From: Bacteroidaceae bacterium | GTDB taxonomy: Bacteria; Bacteroidota; Bacteroidia; Bacteroidales; Bacteroidaceae | Reading direction: 5' to 3' | DNA length: 64,000 nucleotides | Assembly (NCBI GenBank): GCA_017416805.1 | Contig: JAFQBB010000020.1 | Coordinates: 62,001 to 126,000, forward strand | In this document: in pieces, positions 1 to 9,163 of the stretch | How the letters are laid out: each line of letters opens with the position of its first letter | How positions within the stretch are numbered: the stretch's first letter is position 1 | The notes under the pieces: generated by a model | Databases searched by the model: none | What the model saw: only the letters and a program-made list of their open reading frames with translations | Told to the model about the DNA's origin: nothing | Position numbers and translations under genes: made by a program

Positions 1-2179
1 GTACCGCACTCGTTTCAGTGTCCCCAATCTGGACAAAGAGTCACAGCGTGTCACATTGCTGTTTGATGGTGCAATGAGCGAAGCCCGTGTCTATGTCAAT
101 GGCAAGGAAGCCATCTTTTGGCCTTATGGTTACAATGCTTTTCATGTGGATGTGACGGATCTGCTGAATACTGACGGGAAGGACAATCTGTTGGCTGTAC
201 GATTGGAGAATCGGGAACAGTCTTCGCGTTGGTATCCCGGTGCCGGCCTCTATCGCAACGTACACTTGATTACCACAAACAAGACCCACATTCCCGTGTG
301 GGGTACTCATGTGACCACTCCGCACGTAGAAAAAGAGTTCGCTACCGTACGCCTACGTACCAACGTGAAGACAACAAAGGGAGAAGATTTGACGGTAAAA
401 ACTGCTATATATAATAAGGTAAATGAACAAGTAGGAGAAAAAACGACAAAACTGAAAGCCGGTAGCAATTTGGAGAAGATTGACCAGAATATGCTGGTGG
501 AGAATCCTGCTTTGTGGAGTCCCGAAAGTCCTTCACTTTATACAGCTGTAACTACTGTAAGCGTAGGCAACAAGGAAGTTGACCGTTACGAAACCCGCTT
601 CGGATTCCGTATTGTAGAAGTCGTTGCCGAGCGTGGATTCTACCTCAATGGAGAACACCGTAAGTTCCAAGGCGTATGCAACCACCACGACTTGGGACCT
701 CTTGGCGCAGCCATCAACGAAAAGGCACTTCGCCATCAACTGGAATTGCTAAAGGAGATGGGATGCGATGCGGTACGTACCTCACATAATATGCCTGCTC
801 CTGAATTGGTACGCTTATGCGACGAAATGGGATTGATGATGATGGTAGAACCTTTTGATGAATGGGATCGAGCCAAATGCGCTAACGGTTATCATCGTTT
901 CTTCAACGAATGGGCGGAAAAGGACATGTTAAACATGTTGCACAATTTCCGGAACAATCCAAGTGTAGTCATGTGGAGCATTGGCAACGAAGTCCCCACA
1001 CAATGTAGTGCACAGGGGGCACAAGTGGCCAGTTTCTTGCAGAATATCTGCCACCGCGAAGATCCTACACGTCCTGTAACTTGCGGAATGGACCAAGTGT
1101 CATGCGTACTGAAGAACGGCTTTGCTGCAGTACTCGATGTGGTCGGGTTGAATTACCGTACCTGGAGATATCTGGAAGGATATGAAAAACTCCCTCAAGG
1201 TGTGGTATTGGGTAGCGAGACAGCCTCTACCGTCAGTTCACGCGGTGTCTATAAACTGCCCGTGGGATTGAAACCACAAGCCATCTATGATGACAACCAA
1301 TGTAGTGGATATGATGTAGAATATTGCAGTTGGAGCAATGTTCCCGATGTCGATTTCGCTTTGGCCGACGACTACGAATGGACCATGGGACAATTCGTTT
1401 GGACAGGCTTCGACTATCTGGGCGAACCTTCTCCCTACGACACGGATGCATGGCCTAACCACAGTTCCATGTTCGGAATCATCGATCTGGCCAGTATTCC
1501 TAAAGACCGCTACTATCTCTACAAGAGTATTTGGAACAAGAATGAACACACGTTGCACATTTTACCCCATTGGAATTGGGAGGGACATGAAGGTGATACA
1601 GTACCTGTATTCGTTTATACAGATTATCCCGAAGCAGAGTTGTTTATCAATAGTAAGAGTTATGGCCGCCAACACAAAGTGACCGATGCTCCCATTGCCA
1701 AAGGAAAGATTTATGATCCAGAAGTGTTGAAACGTTATCGACTGATGTGGATGGATGCCATCTATGAGCCAGGTGAGGTACGTGTAGTGGCATACGACAA
1801 ACAGGGAAACAAAGCTGATGAAAAGATTTTACGTACAGCAGGAAAGCCTCATCATTTGGAACTTGTTACCCGTCACTCAACCATTAAAGCTGATGGCAAA
1901 GATTTGGCATACGTGACAGTACGTGTAGTAGATAAGGATGGCAACCTTTGTCCTGTAGATAGCCGCGAAGTAAAATTTAGCGTAAAGGGAGCCGGTTCTT
2001 TCCGTGCTACAGCCAATGGAGACCCCACCAATCTGCAACAATTCCATTTGCCTCGCATGAAGGCATTCAGCGGTCAACTCACGGCTATAGTGCAAGCTGG
2101 AGAATCTGTCGGAGAGATTGTTCTGACAGCTTCAGCCAAAGGAATAAAAAGCGGAAAAATAACAATTAATGTAGAATAG
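1..2179 (+). CDS. GH2 beta-galactosidase family protein (5' partial)
   Basis: The frame is already open at base 2, so the start and any signal peptide lie outside the window. Domains in order: the GH2 sugar-binding sandwich (to about base 330); the GH2 Ig-like domain ending near FGFR (about 600); the TIM barrel with an NHHD motif (about 690), the acid/base Glu in SIGNE (codon 989-991) and the nucleophile Glu in GSETAS (codon 1217-1219); then a DUF4982-type module and a Big-like sandwich to the end. Both catalytic residues are present, so an active retaining exo-glycosidase is expected. Galactose removal from pectin or another plant glycan is inferred from the pectate lyase that starts 3 bp after the stop, clearly co-transcribed. 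Other GH2 specificities (glucuronidase, mannosidase) cannot be excluded. Confidence 0.9.
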   Translation, partial: YRTRFSVPNLDKESQRVTLLFDGAMSEARVYVNGKEAIFWPYGYNAFHVDVTDLLNTDGKDNLLAVRLENREQSSRWYPGAGLYRNVHLITTNKTHIPVWGTHVTTPHVEKEFATVRLRTNVKTTKGEDLTVKTAIYNKVNEQVGEKTTKLKAGSNLEKIDQNMLVENPALWSPESPSLYTAVTTVSVGNKEVDRYETRFGFRIVEVVAERGFYLNGEHRKFQGVCNHHDLGPLGAAINEKALRHQLELLKEMGCDAVRTSHNMPAPELVRLCDEMGLMMMVEPFDEWDRAKCANGYHRFFNEWAEKDMLNMLHNFRNNPSVVMWSIGNEVPTQCSAQGAQVASFLQNICHREDPTRPVTCGMDQVSCVLKNGFAAVLDVVGLNYRTWRYLEGYEKLPQGVVLGSETASTVSSRGVYKLPVGLKPQAIYDDNQCSGYDVEYCSWSNVPDVDFALADDYEWTMGQFVWTGFDYLGEPSPYDTDAWPNHSSMFGIIDLASIPKDRYYLYKSIWNKNEHTLHILPHWNWEGHEGDTVPVFVYTDYPEAELFINSKSYGRQHKVTDAPIAKGKIYDPEVLKRYRLMWMDAIYEPGEVRVVAYDKQGNKADEKILRTAGKPHHLELVTRHSTIKADGKDLAYVTVRVVDKDGNLCPVDSREVKFSVKGAGSFRATANGDPTNLQQFHLPRMKAFSGQLTAIVQAGESVGEIVLTASAKGIKSGKITINVE

Positions 2180-2182
2180 TAA

Positions 2183-4417
2183 ATGAAGAAAAGATTATAT
2201 GTCTTGATGGCAACAGTATTGTTGGCATGGGGGCAAATTAAAGCGCAAACTCTGAGTATTCGCGAAGTTGGAGGCTGGTTTGAATCGGGATATGTGACCT
2301 GGAATCTGGTGGAAGGAGCCTCTTCCTATCAGGTATCGTATCGCATATCAGGGGATGAATATCACATAATAGACGGAGAACTGGTGCGTAACTATGGAAC
2401 CTACGGACGTGCTGACATTGTGGGATTAAAAGCCGGAGAATACCAGTTCAAAGTGACAGCTTTGGATGCTGAAGGAAATCCTATGGATGGAGAAACAGCA
2501 GAAACAGAAATGGTCAATGTGCGTGCCCACGACCGTTCCGGATTTGCTCACCTGAACCACTCCGGTGTGGGTGCCTACAATGATGACGGTACACTGAAAA
2601 GTGGTGCAAAAGTCCTGTATATTACCCGCGAAACAGCCAAAACGGTGACTTGTGATATCGTGACCAACAGTAAGGGAACAGCACAGACCTTCACCGGACT
2701 CCAGACCATCATCGATGCCAAACAGAAAGGGTATGACCAGACACCACTGGCCATCCGTATCATCGGAACCATAGAAGCGGCAGATATGGACAAATTCTCC
2801 AGCAGCGCTGAAGGATTGCAAATCAAAGGAAAGAATGCAGCCGCTGTATTGAATATCACCCTTGAAGGTATCGGAAACGATGCAGGCATACGAGGCTTCG
2901 GCATACTGATGCGCAACTGCAAGAGTGTGGAGATACGCAATATGGGTATCATGCTATGTATGGACGACTGTATCTCCATCGATACAGACAATAGCAACTG
3001 CTGGATACATAACATAGACTTCTTCTATGGAAAGACGGGAGGTGACAGTGACCAGGCCAAGGGTGACGGCTCGCTGGATTGCAAGGGTGACTCGAAATAT
3101 ATGACTTTCTCCTACAACCATTTCTGGGATTGTGGCAAGATGGCTCTCTGCGGAATGACAAGCGAGAGTGGAGAGAATTTCATCTCTTATCATCACAACT
3201 GGTTTGACCATAGCGACTCACGCCATCCGCGTGTACGTACCATGACGGTACATGTCTATAACAATTATTTCGACGGGGTTTCCAAATATGGTGTAGGAGC
3301 TACATCCGGCAGCAATGTGTTCGTGGAGAGCAACTATTTCCGTAATACGAACCGCCCTATGATGATTTCCCTACAAGGAACAGATATCGCTGGCGATGGT
3401 GAAGGTACTTTCTCTGGAGAGAATGGCGGAATGATAAAGGCTTACGGTAATGTGTATGCAGAGAAATCTGCCAACTTCAGCCTCATCACCCACAAACAGA
3501 GTGCTACCGGATTTGACTGCTACGAAGCTGAAACAAGGGATGAACAGGTGCCTGACACCTACAAGACATTGGTAGGTGGAACTACTTACAACAACTTTGA
3601 TACTGATGCCAACAAAATGTACACCTATACAGCCGATGATGCCAACGATGTTCCCGCCATCGTCACCGGACAATACGGTGCAGGACGTATGCAACAGGGA
3701 GATTTCCACTGGACTTTCAATAACAGTGTGGATGATACCGATTATAATGTGAACACTGAACTGAAAAATGCCATCACAAATTATACCTCTACACTGGTAG
3801 GTATCTTCGGAGTGGGAAACAGCGATGACAATACCGGTGAAGGTGGTGATACGGGAGGTGATGACAACACAGGTGAAGGCGATAATACCGGTGGTGATGA
3901 CAATTCCGGTAATGAAGAAGATACCCCGACAACACCTGCTGATGGAAATTATGTATGCCATTTCACCGGACGCACACCTTCGAACAGTTTCTATACCATC
4001 GTGGGCAATTATAGCAACAGTAAGGGACAAGCTACAGTGAACGGGGTGACTTATACTGACTGTCTGAAGATAGAGAGCAGTACCAGCATCAAGTTCACCA
4101 TCACAGACGCGATGACATTGACCCTGGTCTTTGCGGAAGGTAAAGTACCCAATATAAAGATTGATGGAACAAAGGTGGCGGCAGAATCTGGTAATATAAT
4201 TACTTATGAACTGGAAGCCGGCAGTCATGAGATAACCAAAGCAGACAGCCATAATCTGTTCTATATAAACCTGACACCGAAAGCCGGCAATGTTGTTGAA
4301 GGTTTAAGGATTGGAGAATGTGATAATCTGCCTTATTATGATTTACAAGGCCGTAGAGTAGAATCTCCTACGAAAGGAATTTATTTCCGTGGTGGTCGGA
4401 AGATTTTGGTGAGGTGA
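2183..4417 (+). CDS. Secreted PL1 pectate lyase with C-terminal sorting-like domain
   Basis: 744 residues with a Sec signal peptide ending KAQ (about residue 22). A fibronectin-III-like module (about 23-115) precedes a PL1 right-handed beta-helix (about 120-500). The helix carries the Asp-rich calcium region (GDGSLDCKGD) and the catalytic-Arg segment SDSRHPRVR that marks PL1 lyases, which cleave homogalacturonan by beta-elimination. A Gly/Asp/Thr/Asn-rich linker follows (bases about 3826-3940), then a small beta-sandwich. The C-terminal 30 residues (YYDLQGRRV, then GIYFRGGRKILVR) look like the type A sorting domain of type IX secretion cargo, also common as a vestigial tail in Bacteroidales. 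It follows the GH2 gene by 3 bp. Start choice: ATG with an immediate signal peptide. Confidence 0.92.
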   Translation: MKKRLYVLMATVLLAWGQIKAQTLSIREVGGWFESGYVTWNLVEGASSYQVSYRISGDEYHIIDGELVRNYGTYGRADIVGLKAGEYQFKVTALDAEGNPMDGETAETEMVNVRAHDRSGFAHLNHSGVGAYNDDGTLKSGAKVLYITRETAKTVTCDIVTNSKGTAQTFTGLQTIIDAKQKGYDQTPLAIRIIGTIEAADMDKFSSSAEGLQIKGKNAAAVLNITLEGIGNDAGIRGFGILMRNCKSVEIRNMGIMLCMDDCISIDTDNSNCWIHNIDFFYGKTGGDSDQAKGDGSLDCKGDSKYMTFSYNHFWDCGKMALCGMTSESGENFISYHHNWFDHSDSRHPRVRTMTVHVYNNYFDGVSKYGVGATSGSNVFVESNYFRNTNRPMMISLQGTDIAGDGEGTFSGENGGMIKAYGNVYAEKSANFSLITHKQSATGFDCYEAETRDEQVPDTYKTLVGGTTYNNFDTDANKMYTYTADDANDVPAIVTGQYGAGRMQQGDFHWTFNNSVDDTDYNVNTELKNAITNYTSTLVGIFGVGNSDDNTGEGGDTGGDDNTGEGDNTGGDDNSGNEEDTPTTPADGNYVCHFTGRTPSNSFYTIVGNYSNSKGQATVNGVTYTDCLKIESSTSIKFTITDAMTLTLVFAEGKVPNIKIDGTKVAAESGNIITYELEAGSHEITKADSHNLFYINLTPKAGNVVEGLRIGECDNLPYYDLQGRRVESPTKGIYFRGGRKILVR

Positions 4418-4422
4418 AATCT

Positions 4423-4620
4423 TAAGGTGGGTTCTATAAATTCCCACAGATTATTAACGACGGTGAGTGCTTTAATCTTTTTGTCGCCAAATCGGTTTTA
4501 TCCGGCTCTTTTTGCCACTCATATCGGTCGTGTAGCTCGCTACACTTCCTCTACGACTGACAAAAACAGCCTGGCTAAACCTCAATTTTTCGACAAAGCG
4601 AATTTATAGGACCCACCTTA
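4423..4620. mobile_element. MITE-like inverted-repeat element
   Basis: A 21-bp terminal repeat at 4423-4443 is matched in reverse complement at 4600-4620 with one mismatch. The interior holds weaker nested complementarity and a 7-bp hairpin (gtgtagc/gctacac) around 4530. It lies exactly between the pectate lyase and the histidine kinase and ends one base before the kinase start codon. No transposase is present. It is either a miniature transposable element or a large structured terminator/leader. A 60-codon frame inside it is not considered a gene. Confidence 0.55.
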
Positions 4621-4621
4621 A

Positions 4622-6112
4622 ATGATGAGTGATATGGATTTGCAGACTTATGCTCTTGAACATGCAATAGAAGATATCTTTGCAACAAAGTCGGATGGTA
4701 TGCTTGTTTTTGCCAACAAGCAGTTCCGGATACATCATGCAATTGATGATATGCAGGATGTAGCAGCTTTGAATATTAAGGACTTGTCTCCGGTACCAAA
4801 TACAAGGCAACATTGGGAGTATATTGTTGGAGAGGTGGAAAAGGGTGGTGGACGTGCCCATTTTTTCCTTTCTGAACCAATACCCGACTCTCCGGATGTG
4901 TTGGCTTATGAAGGCGAAGCTTATAGTGATTTTGATGCCGATGGTGAGAAAATTTATTGGGCTTTCGGACACGACGTATCCGAACTTGTGTGCAAAAAGC
5001 AGGAGATCCAACGCTATAACCTGATTCTTGATAAGGTTATGGAAAATCTTCCGGCTGGTATTGTGGTTAAGGATGTGAATAATGGATTCAAATATCTTTA
5101 TCGTAATAAGGAATCATTCAATAGGGATATCCCGATCCAGTATGCGGTAGGCAAGGATGATTTTGACTTCCATCCATTGGAAATAGCCAAAATGAAACGC
5201 AAGCAGGATGAGAAACTTGCCGAAACGGGCGAAGAGTTGCATTGGATAGCGGAAGAGAAAGACCGTAGCGGGAAGCCAATCTTCTTGGATAAACGAAAAA
5301 TGCGTATTGTTAGTGAGGGTTCTGCTCCCGTTTTGCTCAGTATTGAGTGGAATATCACGGATATGGAGAAAATGAAACGTAACCTATTGAAAGCCAAGGA
5401 GAGGGCCGAAGAGTCTGATAAACTGAAGAGTGCTTTTTTGGCAAATATCAGTCATGAAATTCGTACTCCCTTGAATGCAATTGTCGGTTTTTCCCAGTTG
5501 ATAGCAGAATGTGATGATGCAGAAGAGCGTCGGACATATTATGGTGTGGTGGAAGAAAGTAGCGGCCATTTGTTGAAGTTGGTGAACGAAATACTTGATT
5601 TGTCTAAAATCGAGGCTGGTATGAGTGTCTTTGACGTTGTGTCCATGAAGATGGATAAGATTTGTCGTAAGGTATATGATATGCTTTATCTTCGTTGCCC
5701 TGAAGGTGTCCGGTTGATATATGAACCATCTGATACTGAAGTAAAGGTTTATGGTGATAAAGGACGTGTGCTTCAAGTTTTTTCCAACTTGATAGGCAAT
5801 GCTTTCAAGTTTACAAAGCAAGGAAGTGTAAGGTATGGATACAAGAAGGTCGGTAATATGGTAGAGGCTTATGTCTCCGATACGGGTATGGGGATTGAGG
5901 AAAGTAAGTTGCCTTATGTTTTTGACCGTTTTGTAAAGGCTAATGAGAATGTACAGGGTACAGGATTAGGACTTTCCATTTGTAAGGGCATTGTTGAGAA
6001 ATTGGGAGGCATGGTTTCTGTCTCGTCTATAGTGGGAGAAGGTTCTACTTTTTCTTTCACTCTTCCATTCTCTGAGGAACCGGAGGTGTCTGACTCGGAA
6101 GAAATTTTGTAA
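4622..6112 (+). CDS. Orphan PAS-domain sensor histidine kinase
   Basis: 496 residues, no signal peptide or membrane segment, so probably cytoplasmic. Two PAS-like sensory domains (about 10-110 and 125-260) are followed by a short coiled linker, a HisKA domain with the phospho-acceptor His in HEIRTPLNA (about residue 278), an N box (NLIGNAFKF), a G1 box (DTGMGI) and a G2 box (GTGLGLSI). All kinase motifs are intact. There is no receiver domain and no response regulator nearby, so the partner is encoded elsewhere. ATG codons at 4622, 4625 and 4634 are all possible starts. The region where its promoter would sit is filled by the inverted-repeat element ending at 4620, so expression may come from read-through or from that element. 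Confidence 0.88.
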   Translation: MMSDMDLQTYALEHAIEDIFATKSDGMLVFANKQFRIHHAIDDMQDVAALNIKDLSPVPNTRQHWEYIVGEVEKGGGRAHFFLSEPIPDSPDVLAYEGEAYSDFDADGEKIYWAFGHDVSELVCKKQEIQRYNLILDKVMENLPAGIVVKDVNNGFKYLYRNKESFNRDIPIQYAVGKDDFDFHPLEIAKMKRKQDEKLAETGEELHWIAEEKDRSGKPIFLDKRKMRIVSEGSAPVLLSIEWNITDMEKMKRNLLKAKERAEESDKLKSAFLANISHEIRTPLNAIVGFSQLIAECDDAEERRTYYGVVEESSGHLLKLVNEILDLSKIEAGMSVFDVVSMKMDKICRKVYDMLYLRCPEGVRLIYEPSDTEVKVYGDKGRVLQVFSNLIGNAFKFTKQGSVRYGYKKVGNMVEAYVSDTGMGIEESKLPYVFDRFVKANENVQGTGLGLSICKGIVEKLGGMVSVSSIVGEGSTFSFTLPFSEEPEVSDSEEIL

Positions 6113-6229
6113 CTGATTACTCCATTTGCTGAGGCCGGCATGATGAGCTGAATAGTAGCGAAATTTCCGTATAGTGTTAAAACATGTTATTCGTGAAAGG
6201 TTGAAGGGGATTGATTGAAGGAATCTCCC

Positions 6230-6237
6230 TACCTTTG
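6230..6237 (+). promoter_or_regulatory. -7 box TACCTTTG for the DUF4105 gene
   Basis: TACCTTTG matches the Bacteroidetes -7 consensus TAnnTTTG and lies 15 bp before the ATG at 6253. It therefore argues against the upstream in-frame TTG at 6211 as the start. Confidence 0.65.
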
Positions 6238-6252
6238 CACCTTATTATATAT

Positions 6253-7488
6253 ATGGTGATGAGGATTGACCTTGTTTTTAGACGGATAATATGTACACTT
6301 TGTCTCTTATGGTGTATGTTTAGTGGACAGATTGCAGCACGTGATACGTTGCAATTCAGTCTTCTTACGTGTGCCCCGGGTGAACAAGTGTATGAATTGT
6401 TTGGCCATACGGCCATTCGTTGCCGTAATCTTACGACGGGGATGGATGTCGTCTTTAATTATGGGGTTTTTGATTTCAATGCTCCCAATTTCGTAATGCG
6501 GTTTGTCCGTGGCGAGACAGATTATCAGTTGGGGGTGGTCCCTTATCCTTATTTTGAGTATTCTTATCGTGAGCGTGGATCAGGGGTTGTTGAGCAACAA
6601 CTGGCATTGACAGAGAGCGAGGCTTCGAGGTTGATGAATATGTTGCAGGTCAACTATTTGCCCCAAAACAGGGTGTATAGGTATAATTACTTCTATGACA
6701 ATTGTACCACCCGTGCCCGTGATTGCATTGAGAGGGCATTGGATCCACCGGTCGTTTATCATGTCGAGGCCGATTCGGGCATGACTTTCCGAAGCTGGAT
6801 AAAGCAATATACAGAAGGACATCCTTGGGCGGATTTTGGAATCAATTTGTGTCTGGGAGCTGAAGCCGACACTCCGATAGACGCACGTATGCAGATGTTC
6901 TTGCCGGATAATCTGCAAAAGGCTTTTGCAGGTGCTGTCATTCAAGATAGTGTGGGGCGCAAATTATTGTCAGGTGAGCGGGAAATTTTTTCCTCGTCTG
7001 GAAAAAATATTTCTCCCGTAGGAGAAAAAATGACACCTATGCAAGTGGCTTTTTCTCTCCTTATCCTTGTGGTTGTTTCTTGTTGGATTGAATATCGTCG
7101 CCGCCGTGTATGGTGGGGGATTGATTTGGTCTTGTTCTTTCTTCAAGGAGTAGCCGGATGTGTCATAGCCTTTCTCTTTTTCTTCTCTGTCCATCCTACG
7201 GTGGGGTCAAATTGGTTATTGATATTTCTCAATCCGTTGCCATTGCTGTTCCTCCCCTTTATGATATGGAAGATTAGGAAAGGAGAAAAATCCTTGTTTG
7301 ACAAGGCGAATATTGCGGTTTTAACGCTTTTTATCCTCTTTTTGCCTCTGATACCCCAAAAAATCAGTTTGGTAATTGTACCTTTGGCACTGATTTTGTT
7401 ACTCCGGTCACTATTGCACCTCCTTGTTGTACGGGCAAGAAAGGGAGATACTGTGTTGATGAAATTTGGAAAGATTAAAGTTAAGTGA
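6253..7488 (+). CDS. DUF4105 (Lnb N-terminal-like) membrane protein
   Basis: 411 residues from the ATG at 6253. A signal peptide/anchor (about 5-28) leads into a DUF4105 domain (about 30-240) with the family-typical GHTAIR and YNYFYDNCTTR motifs, the latter holding a conserved Cys in a papain-like arrangement. After it come about four or five hydrophobic spans (about 265-395), so the protein has a periplasmic N-terminal domain and an inner-membrane C-terminal half. The biochemical function is unknown; a periplasmic thiol hydrolase or structural role is only a guess. It overlaps the next gene by 4 bp (stop within ATGATGA), indicating translational coupling with the phosphatase-like protein. 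Confidence 0.8.
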   Translation: MVMRIDLVFRRIICTLCLLWCMFSGQIAARDTLQFSLLTCAPGEQVYELFGHTAIRCRNLTTGMDVVFNYGVFDFNAPNFVMRFVRGETDYQLGVVPYPYFEYSYRERGSGVVEQQLALTESEASRLMNMLQVNYLPQNRVYRYNYFYDNCTTRARDCIERALDPPVVYHVEADSGMTFRSWIKQYTEGHPWADFGINLCLGAEADTPIDARMQMFLPDNLQKAFAGAVIQDSVGRKLLSGEREIFSSSGKNISPVGEKMTPMQVAFSLLILVVVSCWIEYRRRRVWWGIDLVLFFLQGVAGCVIAFLFFFSVHPTVGSNWLLIFLNPLPLLFLPFMIWKIRKGEKSLFDKANIAVLTLFILFLPLIPQKISLVIVPLALILLLRSLLHLLVVRARKGDTVLMKFGKIKVK

Positions 7489-9062
7489 TGAAAGAAAAGA
7501 TATTATCATCGTTGTTGACCGTATTGGCCTTCTCTGCCTTGCAGGCCCAGACAGAGCATGTACCTGTGATGCCCCGGTTGGTGGTGGGTATCACTATTGA
7601 TCAGCTTCGTTCAGATTATCTTGAAGCCTTTGCGGCACTTTATGGCGATCGTGGCTTTAAGCGCATGTGGCGAGAAGGTAAAGTCTTTGGTAATGTTGCA
7701 TACAATTTCAATGGTGTAGATCGGGCTTCGGCTTTAGCGGCTATCTATACAGGAACTTCTCCGTCAAAAAATGGAATAGTGGCTCGTCAATGGTTGGATC
7801 GCACAACTCTCCGTCCGGTATTTTGTGTGGAAGACCGTGACTACAAGGGCCTTTATACTGCAGAAAACACATCGCCCAAAAACCTTTTGGTTTCAACCGT
7901 TACTGATGAGTTGAAGATTGCTACACAAGGACGTTCGTTGGTGTATGCGATTGCTCCTCATAGCGAAGAGGCCATTATGGCTGCTGGTCATGCGGCTGAT
8001 GGTGCTTATTGGCTCAATGATTTGACAGGGAAATGGTGTACCTCATCTTATTATGGAGCCTTCCCACGTTGGTTGATGGTGTATAACGGAAATACCAGTA
8101 CCGATTCGCGCATCAACAACATCCGATGGGAACCGCTTTTCTCGGATAAAGTTTATGACAACCCTACGGGCGAGTCATCTTTCAATTATACATTTACCGA
8201 TAATCGTAAATATCGCCGTCTGAAGGTTTCTCCATGCATCAACGATGAGGTTAACCGTATGGTGGAGGCATGTCTTTACGGTACGATGTTGGGGGCCGAC
8301 CCCGTGACCGATTTCCTCTCTGTGACTCTTCATGCAGGAACCTATCAAAGCGAAAGTGGGAAGGCCTCATACCTTGAAATGCAGGACACTTATGCTCGTT
8401 TGGATGCTGATGTGGCATCATTGGTGGATTTGGTAGAGAAAAAGGTTGGAGTAGGGAATGTGTTGTTTTTCATAACCTCTACAGGGTATGTTGAAAATGC
8501 TCCGGCCGACTATACGTCTTATAGAATTCCTACCGGCGAGTTTTATATGCACCGTGCCACGGCTCTCCTCAATATGTATCTGATGGCTATTTATGGTGAA
8601 GGACAGTATGTGGAAACGTATGATGGATTGCAGATATACCTTGACCGTCAGCTGATAGAGAAGAAACAATTGCGCTTGAAGGAAGTGCTTGACCGGTGTG
8701 CTGAATTTTTAGTTGACTTCAGTGGCGTTCAGAAAGCATATACGGCTCTTGACCTTCAATTAGGAACATGGTCACCCTATATTGACCGTGTCCGAAACTC
8801 ATACAACCCTCTTCGTTCGGGAGATATCATTATCGAAGTGACGCCAGGATGGAAATTGATGGACGATGAAGGAAAAGAAATAACAACCATACGTGAAGGC
8901 TATGTCAACTTCCCCTTGATATTCATGGGGAATGGCATAATCCCTGAAACGGTACATTCTCCAGTGACGGTCGATTGCATAGCGCCGACATTGGCCATGA
9001 TGATGCGTATCCGTGCCCCCAATGGGTGTGATTCTGCTCCGATATCTGATATCCGTAAATAG
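7485..9062 (+). CDS. Alkaline-phosphatase-superfamily protein lacking metal ligands
   Basis: 525 residues with a signal peptide ending QAQ (about residue 22); periplasmic. Overall it reads like PafA-type type I phosphodiesterase/alkaline phosphatases: GITIDQLRSDY (Asp39), AAIYTGTSPSKNGIV, DTYARLD, and the C-terminal DCIAPTLAMMM segment. The catalytic set seems lost. The nucleophile Thr position aligns with Arg80 (DRASALAAIYTG). The usual PDYxGH ligand segment reads AGTYQSES (about residue 285). The usual TADHG ligand motif reads TSTGY (about 331). Only the first Asp survives. It is therefore probably a non-enzymatic binding or structural protein with a phosphatase fold. It overlaps the DUF4105 gene by 4 bp and precedes secA by about 100 bp. 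Confidence 0.82.
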   Translation: MMKEKILSSLLTVLAFSALQAQTEHVPVMPRLVVGITIDQLRSDYLEAFAALYGDRGFKRMWREGKVFGNVAYNFNGVDRASALAAIYTGTSPSKNGIVARQWLDRTTLRPVFCVEDRDYKGLYTAENTSPKNLLVSTVTDELKIATQGRSLVYAIAPHSEEAIMAAGHAADGAYWLNDLTGKWCTSSYYGAFPRWLMVYNGNTSTDSRINNIRWEPLFSDKVYDNPTGESSFNYTFTDNRKYRRLKVSPCINDEVNRMVEACLYGTMLGADPVTDFLSVTLHAGTYQSESGKASYLEMQDTYARLDADVASLVDLVEKKVGVGNVLFFITSTGYVENAPADYTSYRIPTGEFYMHRATALLNMYLMAIYGEGQYVETYDGLQIYLDRQLIEKKQLRLKEVLDRCAEFLVDFSGVQKAYTALDLQLGTWSPYIDRVRNSYNPLRSGDIIIEVTPGWKLMDDEGKEITTIREGYVNFPLIFMGNGIIPETVHSPVTVDCIAPTLAMMMRIRAPNGCDSAPISDIRK

Positions 9063-9163
9063 AGAATGAAGATATTGCATTTATGTGATTGAAATTATGT
9101 ATCAGAGGAAATAGGAACTATCCTTTGAATCTTTAACAATGAAACAATAAATAAAAATATACA

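Noticed and set aside
3371..4252. 293-codon open frame on the minus strand
   Set aside because: It is antisense to the pectate lyase, exists because of the GDDNTG-type linker repeats and the codon pattern of the real gene, and has no start context or family resemblance.
4427..4609. 60-codon open frame between the pectate lyase and the kinase
   Set aside because: It lies wholly within the inverted-repeat element and includes one of its arms; no protein features.
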